NCBI GenBank assembly: GCA_030656615.1 | Contig: JAUSOY010000028.1 | Location: forward strand, 1-52,543 | From: Bacteroidales bacterium | Lineage (GTDB): Bacteria > Bacteroidota > Bacteroidia > Bacteroidales > TTA-H9 | Length of the DNA stretch: 52,543 bases | Direction: 5' to 3' | Part shown: in pieces, positions 1 to 8,182 of the stretch | How positions within the stretch are numbered: the first letter of the stretch is position 1 | Layout: each line of letters begins with the position of its first letter | Made by a program: the position numbers and the translations under genes | The notes under the pieces: generated by a model | Told to the model about the DNA's origin: nothing | Databases searched by the model: none | The model's input: only the letters and a program-made list of their open reading frames with translations

Positions 1-2
1 AA

Positions 3-65
3 GAATTATACGCAAAATACTCATTACCAAATAATTCTCAGACAATGATTTCGGTGCCTGGTTAG
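3..65 (+). CDS. Possible C-terminal end of an upstream gene (truncated by window)
   Basis: The frame beginning at base 3 is open for 20 codons and stops with TAG at 63-65, ending in the residues SQTMISVPG. A terminator-like hairpin starts 34 bases later, which fits the end of a transcription unit. Nothing in so few residues identifies a family. It could equally be a chance open frame at the window edge. Confidence 0.3.
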   Translation, partial: ELYAKYSLPNNSQTMISVPG

Positions 66-98
66 ATTACTAGGTTAAAATGGGCACTGAAACAGTTG

Positions 99-136
99 AC
101 GGGTCGCTTCCAGGGGCGGCCCGTTTTGCTTTTTTA
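99..136 (+). terminator. Rho-independent terminator
   Basis: Nine-base arms (acgggtcgc at 99-107 and gcggcccgt at 116-124, one G-T wobble) enclose an eight-base loop and are followed by TTTTGC and a run of six T. It would end whatever gene enters the window from the left and insulates the regulator gene downstream. Confidence 0.75.
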
Positions 137-198
137 AAAAAGATTCGCGCATTAATGTGTTGACTGTTTGAACAGATCAAACCCATTGTCCAAAATGC

Positions 199-326
199 TG
201 ATTACATTTTCAAGACGTCTCTATTTGCAAATCATTGCTTCCCTTTCATAGATCCAACGATTGTCTGAATCTTCAATCAGTACAATACAAATACTAAAAA
301 CTTTTGTCAACAAATGATTACATTTG
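199..326 (+). promoter_or_regulatory. Upstream region of the PUL regulator with a repeated word and a -7-like box
   Basis: The gap 137-373 holds no gene. The 11-base word TGATTACATTT occurs twice, at 199-209 and 315-325. The second copy is part of TAcaTTTG (319-326), which matches the Bacteroidota -7 consensus TAnnTTTG, but I see no TTG at a good distance upstream. The ATTACAT core reappears inverted upstream of susC, so these words may be operator sites for the adjacent regulator. This is inference from sequence similarity only. Confidence 0.35.
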
Positions 327-373
327 TGATGACGGACTGTTTCATCTGATTTTCTGACTCCAGTTATTCAAAA

Positions 374-3262
374 ATGCCAAAACCAAGCATACCTTGTAAA
401 GTCATTATTTTAATCGCAATAAGCCTGTTGCATTACTACGCATTTGCAGAGGTCAAAAAAACAGGTATTCCTTTTATCAGGAATTATGATAGACCAGAAT
501 ACAGGGCAGGGCAACAGACTTGGTCGATAGAACAAGGAACTAACGGGCTGATGTATTTTGCCAATAACGATGGATTGCTTGAATTTGATGGAAAGAACTG
601 GAGTATTTATCCACTTCCAAGCCATGGGTTTATACGAGCCATTAAAAATGGCGAGAATAACATTCTGTATGCCGGGGGTTACAATGAACTTGGATTTTAC
701 ACGTTGGGGGAATCGGGTGGCGCCGTATATCAGAGCCTAACCCCCCTGCTGCCCGAAAAGAACCGGAATTTTGATGATATATGGAAAATTTATGTCCACC
801 CCGATGGAGTAATATTCCAGTCGTATACTCAATTAATGATTTACAAAGACAATAAAATTAAGGTAATACCGGCTCCTTCTTTCTTTCATTTTTCGTTTTA
901 TATCAATGGTGAATACTATGTCAACGACAGGCGTCATGGCTTACATCGCTACGCTTTTGGAGCACTTTTTCCATTAAGCGGTGCAGAACCTTTAAGAGGA
1001 AAAGAAATATGGGCGATGTTGTCATATCATCAAAAACTACTCATTTGTACTGCTGCCGATGGCGTATTTATGTACGATGGCAACTCCCTTAAAGAATGGA
1101 AAACTGAAGTTTCTGAACTTTTAAAAAGAGATCAGATTTATTGTGCCATGCCGCTCGAAAACAAGTCCTTTGTATTTGGAACCATCCAAAACGGTCTAAT
1201 TATTAGCGATTACAATGGTTCGCTGATTCAGTCCATAAACCGGTCTAAAGGAATTCAAAACAATACAATCCTAAGTCTACAAACTGATCACGAAGGAAAT
1301 CTATGGCTGGGTACTGATTTTGGCATTGATTATGTTAAAATAAACTCACCTTTATCTATTTACTCTCACAACTATGGAATCAGTTCAGGGTATACGGCTT
1401 TAATAAGTGACGGTCTGCTTTATTTTGGTACCAACCAAGGTTTGTTCACCCGTAAATGGCCGCATGATGTTTTTGATAATCAACCATTTCGCATAATTGA
1501 AGAAACAAGAGGACAGGTTTGGTGTCTTGAAAAAATTAACGGAATCATTTTCTGCGGACACAACAATGGTACATTTATTATTGAGAATAACAGAGCTGTA
1601 AAAATCAGCGATATACCCGGTGGTTGGACTTATATTCAATCTCCGGAAGACCCAGAGAGCATCATTGGGGGCACTTATACAGGACTCATTTTATTCCGCA
1701 ATGAAAATGGAAAGTGGAATTTTAAAGGAAAAATCCATGGGTTTTCAGAATCTTCAAGAACCCTTGCCTTCGACAAAAAAGGAAATTTATGGATGGCTCA
1801 CGGCCTTAAAGGGGTATATAAACTTAAGCTCTCGCCGGGGAATGACAGTATAAAACAAGTTGAGTTTTATAATTCAACAAACAGCGCCATTCCGAATCAA
1901 GGTATTTCTATGGCAAACCTGGGAAACGAATTGATTTTTCATGGTCCAAAAGGATTCTTTAAATATGATGATTTAACTCGCCAGTTTTATCATTCAAACC
2001 CTTTTGAAAAATATATCATTCAAAATCAAATATCTAAAATTCATAAGGATGCGGATGGAAACATCTGGTATTTTACTGCAAAAAACGTTGGTGTTCTCAG
2101 GGTGCAGGAAGACGGCAGCTTCAATAATATTATTCTTCCCTTTAAAGAATTAGAGGGAACCTTTGTTTCTGGTTTTGAATTTGTATATCCCTTCGATGAA
2201 AAAAACATCTTTTTTGGAACCGCAAACGGATTTGTACATTACGACCCCTCCATCAAAAAAAACTATCAATATCCCTTTACTGTCTTTCTGAAAGCATTTC
2301 ACACATACAACCCTGATAGTGTCATCGTATTGAAAAAAACCATTCCGGATAATCCAATTGTATTAAAATTCAAAAATAATCGTATTGAGTTTTTATTTGC
2401 TGCAAATGATTTTGAAAACACTGGCCAGATATTGCTTTCGACAAAGCTGGAAGGTTATGAACAAAACTGGACAGAGTGGCAATCGAAATATTTCAGAGAG
2501 TTTACGAATCTGAAAGAAGGAAAATACACATTTAAGGTCAGAGCTCAAAATTTATATGAAACGATATCCGAAACGGCAGAAATCCAATTCGAAATATCAC
2601 CGCCATTTTCACGAAGCACAATTGCTTATATTCTATATGTTATTTCGGTTTTGGGCTTCATAATCCTGGTAATTACGCTTATAAAACTACGGGTTGAAAA
2701 ATCGAAACTCAAAAGCCGGAAAGAACAGGAGGAACAGTTTAGAAATAGGGAAGAAAAACTCCATAGAGAAGCTCTTGAATCGGAAAAGGAAATTATCCGC
2801 ATGAGAAATGAAAAACTCCGCGAGCAGATGATCATGAAAGACAAGGAACTTGCCAATGCTACCATGCAAAGTCTTCAGAAAAATAAAATCCTGCGTTCAC
2901 TTCGTGACGAATTGCAAAAGGTTGTACAATCAAAACAGGAAGGAAATCTCAAATATCAAATTTCTACCTTAATAAAGAAAATCAACAAAGACATTGATAC
3001 TGAAAAACAGTGGGAAGTATTCGAAACGCACTTCGAAAATGTTCACGAAGCCTTTCTTACACGTTTAAAAGCCAATTACCCAGATCTAAGCCCCCGAGAA
3101 CTCAAACTTTGTGCCTATCTGCGGATGAATATTTCAAGCAAAGAAATTTCAGAATTAATGAACATTTCAACACGGGGCGTTGAAATCAGCCGCTACCGAC
3201 TGCGTAAAAAGTTTAATTTGGACCGACAGGACAACCTTACTGATTTTATTCTATCCTTTTAA
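374..3262 (+). CDS. Membrane-spanning one-component PUL regulator (Reg_prop/Y_Y_Y sensor, LuxR-type HTH)
   Basis: This 962-residue protein has a signal peptide (about residues 1-25) and then a long periplasmic part with beta-propeller blades of the two-component-regulator-propeller type, for example GNLWLGTDFGIDYV. A Y_Y_Y domain follows (about 650-740, including LEGYEQNWTEW and YTFKVRAQN), then one membrane segment near 749-772 and a charged coiled coil. The C-terminus (about 904-962) is a LuxR/GerE-type helix-turn-helix starting LSPRELKLCAYL. There is no histidine-kinase or receiver domain, unlike the classical hybrid two-component systems of PULs. Family knowledge points to a sensor of imported oligosaccharides that binds DNA while tethered to the inner membrane. 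It lies just upstream of susC in the same direction, separated by 264 bases, so it is the likely activator of the operon. A TF with its ligand domain outside the membrane must signal by conformational change or dimerisation. Confidence 0.85.
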   Translation: MPKPSIPCKVIILIAISLLHYYAFAEVKKTGIPFIRNYDRPEYRAGQQTWSIEQGTNGLMYFANNDGLLEFDGKNWSIYPLPSHGFIRAIKNGENNILYAGGYNELGFYTLGESGGAVYQSLTPLLPEKNRNFDDIWKIYVHPDGVIFQSYTQLMIYKDNKIKVIPAPSFFHFSFYINGEYYVNDRRHGLHRYAFGALFPLSGAEPLRGKEIWAMLSYHQKLLICTAADGVFMYDGNSLKEWKTEVSELLKRDQIYCAMPLENKSFVFGTIQNGLIISDYNGSLIQSINRSKGIQNNTILSLQTDHEGNLWLGTDFGIDYVKINSPLSIYSHNYGISSGYTALISDGLLYFGTNQGLFTRKWPHDVFDNQPFRIIEETRGQVWCLEKINGIIFCGHNNGTFIIENNRAVKISDIPGGWTYIQSPEDPESIIGGTYTGLILFRNENGKWNFKGKIHGFSESSRTLAFDKKGNLWMAHGLKGVYKLKLSPGNDSIKQVEFYNSTNSAIPNQGISMANLGNELIFHGPKGFFKYDDLTRQFYHSNPFEKYIIQNQISKIHKDADGNIWYFTAKNVGVLRVQEDGSFNNIILPFKELEGTFVSGFEFVYPFDEKNIFFGTANGFVHYDPSIKKNYQYPFTVFLKAFHTYNPDSVIVLKKTIPDNPIVLKFKNNRIEFLFAANDFENTGQILLSTKLEGYEQNWTEWQSKYFREFTNLKEGKYTFKVRAQNLYETISETAEIQFEISPPFSRSTIAYILYVISVLGFIILVITLIKLRVEKSKLKSRKEQEEQFRNREEKLHREALESEKEIIRMRNEKLREQMIMKDKELANATMQSLQKNKILRSLRDELQKVVQSKQEGNLKYQISTLIKKINKDIDTEKQWEVFETHFENVHEAFLTRLKANYPDLSPRELKLCAYLRMNISSKEISELMNISTRGVEISRYRLRKKFNLDRQDNLTDFILSF

Positions 3263-3344
3263 TCCTTTCAACATCCCCCTACCAGTAAGCCTTTTTTATA
3301 GAGAAGGGATTATTCTGTTGAACAGTATTATTATATTATTGTTA

Positions 3345-3385
3345 ATCAATCATATACACCATGATTGATGTAATATTGATGTAAC
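3345..3385 (+). promoter_or_regulatory. Candidate operator upstream of susC: inverted repeat plus tandem direct repeat
   Basis: A perfect 9-base inverted repeat (atcaatcat at 3345-3353, atgattgat at 3361-3369, 7-base spacer) merges into two head-to-tail copies of ATTGATGTAA at 3364-3373 and 3375-3384. The direct copies are 11 bases apart, about one helical turn, which fits a regulator binding side by side on one DNA face. The site lies about 140 bases before susC in a 264-base gene-free gap. I could not find a convincing TAnnTTTG box in this gap. The role as operator is inferred. Confidence 0.45.
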
Positions 3386-3526
3386 AAATCCTAGGTTGTG
3401 ATGTGATTTTTATGCAGTAAAAAAGTTGACATTCCGTTGTTATAACATTTACTTAGTGTCACAAAACGAACGAATTCCGGCAATTATGCCGATTACAACA
3501 AAAAACCGAAATTAACTCTTTGTGCG

Positions 3527-6500
3527 ATGAGAAAATTCCACCTAATCTTATTGCTGTTTGGATTAAGCATACATCTTGCTTTGTTTTCCCAAACGGCAAC
3601 GGTCACCGGAGTAGTAAGCTCCTCCGAAGACAACCTGCCTATTCCAGGGGCAACCATTTTGGTTAAGTCCACGTCCATAGGCACTTCCACCGATTTAGAC
3701 GGCAAATTCCGCCTGGATAATGTTACAACCGGTTCAACCCTCGTCTTTTCATTTGTTGGGATGAAATCCGAAGAACGCGTATTCACCGGCAAAACCAACT
3801 TAAACATTGTTTTGCAACCCGTTTATACCCGACTTGATGAAGTGGTTGTAATCGGGTATGGTGTTCAGAAAAAAAGTGTTAACACCGGAGCCATCACCAA
3901 GGTGGAAATCAAAGAAATCGAAAAATCAGGAGGCAAGCGTATTGAGCAGGTTCTCCAAGGTCGTGTTCCGGGCGTTATTGTCACCAGCAATTCTGGCCAG
4001 CCGGGTGCATCTGCTGAAGTTATCATCCGGGGAACCTCTTCCATCAACAGCGGGACGCAACCCTTGTTTATTGTGGATGGAATGGCTATTGAAGGAGGTA
4101 TTGATTACATCAATCCTTCAGATATCGAGTCCGTTGAGGTTTTAAAAGATGCTGCTTCAGCTGCCATCTACGGAACCCGTGCTGCCAATGGTGTAATCAT
4201 TATTTCAACACGTAGCGGAAAAACCGGTGGAGTAAGTACGCTCAATATGTCATACGACAGCTATTTTGGCTTCCAAAATCCATGGAAGAAACTCAAGCTA
4301 CTGAATGCCCACGAATATGCTGTTTTGATGAACGAAGCCAGTGTAAATTCTGGAGAACCTCTGCCCTTTGCAGATCCTCAAATGTATGGTGAAGGTACCG
4401 ACTGGCAAGAAGAAGTTTTCAATTACAAAGCACCGGTTCAAAATCACAGTGTTAATATTAGTGGTGGAAATGATAAATCGGGATATTACGCATCTATCGC
4501 ATACTTAGAACAAGATGGAATTGTTGCCAAAGGAAATTCAGAATACAACCGACTCAATGTACGTTTCAATTCAGACCATAATGTTTCCGAGCGCTTTAAA
4601 TTTGGTAACAAAATAGGATATGCCAGAACTTTTAGCCGTGGAATTGCAGAAAACACCGAATGGGGTTCGCCACTTTCGAGAGCATTGAATATGGATCCTA
4701 TCACTCCGGTAATTATTACCGATCCCGCTGAGGCTGCGCTGTATGAGCAAAATTATCCCAATGCTATAATGGATGCCAACGGAAATTATTATGGAATATC
4801 ACAGTACGTTACTTCCGAAATTCTTAACCCGGTAGCGGCCTTATCCATACTCAACCAAAAAGGATATGCCGACAAAATCGTTAGTAGTTTATATGGCGAA
4901 TTTGAAATTATGAAGAATCTGAAATTCAGAAGTGAATTCGGTTCAGATTTGGCCTATTGGGGAAATGACGCTTCTACTCCGAAATATTACCTCAACGCCA
5001 CCAATAAAGCAGATTATGACATTGCAAACCGTGGTTATTATAAGGGACTAACTTGGAACTGGGAAAACACCCTCAGTTACAGCCTCAAATTCAGAGAAAA
5101 ACATAATCTGACCGTTTTGGCCGGTACCTCCGCTCTTAAATCGGTAGGTGAAGGAATGGGTGGTTCAAAGCAGGGATTTCCTTACTATGATCCTAACATG
5201 AATTTCTTCAATTATCTACAGGATAAAGAAAGCGAACAACTTTTTGGTTACGGATATCAATCGGCCCTCGCCTCTATTTTTGGAAGAGCAATCTATAATT
5301 TTGACGATAAATACCTTTTTACAGCCATTTTGCGTCGTGATGGTTCTTCAAATTTCGGCAACAACAACCGTTATGCAATATTTCCTTCTGTATCAGCTGG
5401 ATGGGTTGTTTCAAAAGAATCCTTTCTTGCTGATAATGATGTCATTAGTTTCCTGAAATTGAGAGCAAGCTGGGGAAGAAATGGGAACGAAAAAATTGAA
5501 TCTTTTGCATACACGTCCGTCATGGCAAGCAACTGGTACACTTTTGGACAGGGCGAAATATTAACCACCGGGTCAATTCCGGCACGAATTTCCAATCCTG
5601 ATCTCCGTTGGGAAACTGTTCAAATGCTGGACTTAGGGCTTGACCTTGGATTATACAAAGACAGATTGTTGCTAACCATGGATTATTTCAACAAAACCAC
5701 TTACGACCTCCTTGTGGCTGCTCCTATTCCGGAACTAGTCGGAAATGGATCTCCCATTACCAACTTGGGCGACATGAGAAACAGAGGACTTGAAGTAGAC
5801 ATTAGATACAGAGATCAATTTAATGGTATACATTATAATACCGGATTAAATTTCTCATACCTCACCAATAAAGTTATTAAAATCGGAAACGAAGCTGGAT
5901 ACATTACCGGTCAGAAATGGGGCCCTCAGGGACTTGAAATTACCCGTATTACGGAAGGTGAACCCATTCATCACTTCTTTGGATACATGACCAATGGATT
6001 ATTCCAGAATCAGGCTGAAGTGGTTGCTTATGTTAACTCAGAAGGAAAACCTTTGCAACCCAACGCTGAACCCGGAGATGTAAGGTTCAAAGACCTCAAT
6101 GGAGACGGAATTATCAATGACAAAGACCGCACCATTATTGGCAGTCCTATTCCCGACTGGACCATGGGATTCAGTTTCAATGCTGATTACAGAAATTTTG
6201 ATATGACTGTGTTTTTCCAAGGAGTATTTGGGCGTCAGATTTATAACGCCTCACACCGTTATGATTTACCCATTGCCAACCGTAATGCTGATCAGATTGA
6301 ACGCTGGCATGGTGAAGGAACCTCAAACACCATTCCGAGACTTACCATACAGGATTTGAATGGTAACTCAACCTCCTCCGATATATACATTGAAAATGGA
6401 GATTATGTCCGCCTCAAAAATATTCAAATAGGTTATACACTGAATAAATCAAGCGCCGGATGGCTTCCTCTCAACTCGGTGAGGTTATACATATCGGCCA

Positions 6501-6619
6501 TGAATCTTCTTACATTCACTTCTTACTCAGGATTTGATCCTGAAATTGTTGGCGGTGTTGATCGTGGTATTTATCCACAGCCCCGCACTATATTATTTGG
6601 AGCCAATGTCAAATTTTAA
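3527..6619 (+). CDS. SusC-family TonB-dependent outer-membrane transporter
   Basis: The 1,030-residue product has a signal peptide (cleavage near LALFSQ), an N-terminal carboxypeptidase-regulatory-like beta-sandwich (about 25-105, VTGVVSSSEDNLPIPGAT), a TonB-box region DEVVVIGYGVQKK and a plug domain (about 115-230, with VLQGRVPGVIV and FIVDGM). The rest is a 22-strand-type barrel ending in aromatic F (GANVKF). SusC proteins import oligosaccharides across the outer membrane with a SusD lid, powered by TonB. It is the first gene of the operon, and its stop overlaps the susD start (TAATG), as is usual for these pairs. The neighbouring GH16, GH3 and phosphorylase genes suggest beta-glucan oligosaccharides as cargo; the sequence itself does not prove the substrate. 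Confidence 0.95.
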   Translation: MRKFHLILLLFGLSIHLALFSQTATVTGVVSSSEDNLPIPGATILVKSTSIGTSTDLDGKFRLDNVTTGSTLVFSFVGMKSEERVFTGKTNLNIVLQPVYTRLDEVVVIGYGVQKKSVNTGAITKVEIKEIEKSGGKRIEQVLQGRVPGVIVTSNSGQPGASAEVIIRGTSSINSGTQPLFIVDGMAIEGGIDYINPSDIESVEVLKDAASAAIYGTRAANGVIIISTRSGKTGGVSTLNMSYDSYFGFQNPWKKLKLLNAHEYAVLMNEASVNSGEPLPFADPQMYGEGTDWQEEVFNYKAPVQNHSVNISGGNDKSGYYASIAYLEQDGIVAKGNSEYNRLNVRFNSDHNVSERFKFGNKIGYARTFSRGIAENTEWGSPLSRALNMDPITPVIITDPAEAALYEQNYPNAIMDANGNYYGISQYVTSEILNPVAALSILNQKGYADKIVSSLYGEFEIMKNLKFRSEFGSDLAYWGNDASTPKYYLNATNKADYDIANRGYYKGLTWNWENTLSYSLKFREKHNLTVLAGTSALKSVGEGMGGSKQGFPYYDPNMNFFNYLQDKESEQLFGYGYQSALASIFGRAIYNFDDKYLFTAILRRDGSSNFGNNNRYAIFPSVSAGWVVSKESFLADNDVISFLKLRASWGRNGNEKIESFAYTSVMASNWYTFGQGEILTTGSIPARISNPDLRWETVQMLDLGLDLGLYKDRLLLTMDYFNKTTYDLLVAAPIPELVGNGSPITNLGDMRNRGLEVDIRYRDQFNGIHYNTGLNFSYLTNKVIKIGNEAGYITGQKWGPQGLEITRITEGEPIHHFFGYMTNGLFQNQAEVVAYVNSEGKPLQPNAEPGDVRFKDLNGDGIINDKDRTIIGSPIPDWTMGFSFNADYRNFDMTVFFQGVFGRQIYNASHRYDLPIANRNADQIERWHGEGTSNTIPRLTIQDLNGNSTSSDIYIENGDYVRLKNIQIGYTLNKSSAGWLPLNSVRLYISAMNLLTFTSYSGFDPEIVGGVDRGIYPQPRTILFGANVKF

Positions 6620-8151
6620 TGATTAAACACATGAAGACAAAATACATATTGGCTGCATTGACCATTATCAGCATCAGCAGCCTCTCCTGTAAAAAATCTT
6701 TTCTCGAACTCAGTCCTCAAAATACTAGGTTGGAAGAAAATTATTACCAGAACGAAAAAGACATGTTTGAAGCCCTTGTTGCCACATATGATGTGCTTCA
6801 ATGGGGTGGCTATAAGGGATATGTTCCTGAAACCATGTTGGGCGATGCTGCCTCGGACGATACACATGCTGGCGGAGCTAATGCTGCAGACCAGCCTTCA
6901 TGGGTTGCTCTTGATAATTTCACACTAACCCCTTCGCTGGGGCCACAGATCAGTATTTGGGGCAGATATTATGCAGGAATATACCGAGCTAATCTTTTCC
7001 TCGAAAAAATTGACGGAGCCGAAACCTCTGAGTCTTTTTATAAGCGCTCAGTTGCCGAAGTGAAGTTTCTGAGGGCGTATTACTACTTTATGTTAGAGCG
7101 CTGGTTTGGTAATATTCCTTTAATATTAAAAACCTTAAGTCCAACCGAATATAACTTCCCGCAATCGAAACCAGCTGCAGTCTTTGCGCAAATCGAAAAA
7201 GATTTAAGAGAAGCCATTCCTGATTTGCCAGAAATGGTAAGCGGGGCAGAAGCCGGCCGTATCAGTAAGGGTGCCGGACAATCACTACTGGCCCGGGTCA
7301 TTTTATTCCAGAATAAGGACTCTAGAATGGGCGAAGTTGCGAACCTTACTGATTCCGTCATCAACAGTGGAATATATTCACTCGTACCAGATTTTGCAAG
7401 TCTGTGGGACAATGAAAACCGCAATTCCTCTGAGTCTATTTTCGAAATTCAGCATTCTGAAAAATCAAGCTGGGGCGACTGGGGATGGCTTCCCGGTGGA
7501 GAAGGAAATATTGGTGTTCAGATGATTGGTATGCGTGATTACAACGGCCCAAAATATAATTCAGGCTGGGGCTTTTGCCCAGTAACCCCTGAACTGGTTG
7601 CTGTAATGCAGGGAGACCCACGCTTTGATGCCACAATTATTGATGGCTCACAAGGTGAACTTTCTGCCGGATTCTTTAATACGGTTATTGACGGACAAAA
7701 TGCCAGCTACAAACCTGGTTATCAAAATACTGGCTATTTCAACAAGAAGTTTGCTCCCCTCAAAGCATACATCTCTCCTGATGGAACGCCGGAACTTAAC
7801 TGGACAAACAACATCATTGAGATTCGCTATGCCGACGTATTGCTTATGGCAGCAGAAGCATATGCCCGCAGCGGAAATTCATCCATGGCACTTAATTATC
7901 TCAATCAGGTGAGAACCCGGGTTGGGTTAATAAATGCTCCGGGTATCAACCTTCTTCAGGAGATATATACCGAAAGACGTATCGAATTTGCTCTGGAAGG
8001 ACAGCGTTACTGGGATCTTCTCAGAACCGGTAAAGCCAGCCAATTCCTTTCAGAAAAAGGTTGGAGAGCAAACCGTAACGAATTTCTTCCAATTCCCCAA
8101 GGTGAAATCGATAATACACACGGTGTTTTAATTCAAAACCTCGGTTATTAA
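6619..8151 (+). CDS. SusD/RagB-family surface glycan-binding lipoprotein
   Basis: This 510-residue lipoprotein forms the extracellular lid of the SusC transporter. A lipoprotein signal (ISISSLSC, then KKSFLELSP) is typical of SusD. Internal TPR-like helices (RSVAEVKFLRAYYYFML) and the C-terminal RagB region (TNNIIEIRYADVLLMAAEAYARSGN cut short here, then RRIEFALEGQRYWDLLRTG) are characteristic. Translation may start at 6619, overlapping the susC stop, or at the ATG at 6631, which gives a more usual signal peptide (MKTKYILAAL). The GH16 gene follows after 7 bases. SusD proteins diverge strongly, so the bound glycan cannot be read from the sequence. Confidence 0.94.
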   Translation: MIKHMKTKYILAALTIISISSLSCKKSFLELSPQNTRLEENYYQNEKDMFEALVATYDVLQWGGYKGYVPETMLGDAASDDTHAGGANAADQPSWVALDNFTLTPSLGPQISIWGRYYAGIYRANLFLEKIDGAETSESFYKRSVAEVKFLRAYYYFMLERWFGNIPLILKTLSPTEYNFPQSKPAAVFAQIEKDLREAIPDLPEMVSGAEAGRISKGAGQSLLARVILFQNKDSRMGEVANLTDSVINSGIYSLVPDFASLWDNENRNSSESIFEIQHSEKSSWGDWGWLPGGEGNIGVQMIGMRDYNGPKYNSGWGFCPVTPELVAVMQGDPRFDATIIDGSQGELSAGFFNTVIDGQNASYKPGYQNTGYFNKKFAPLKAYISPDGTPELNWTNNIIEIRYADVLLMAAEAYARSGNSSMALNYLNQVRTRVGLINAPGINLLQEIYTERRIEFALEGQRYWDLLRTGKASQFLSEKGWRANRNEFLPIPQGEIDNTHGVLIQNLGY

Positions 8152-8182
8152 TCACAGGATGAACGACTTTAAAATTATAACC

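Noticed and set aside
7083-7424. 113-codon minus-strand frame inside susD
   Set aside because: It is antisense to a conserved SusD region, without signal, domain or promoter.
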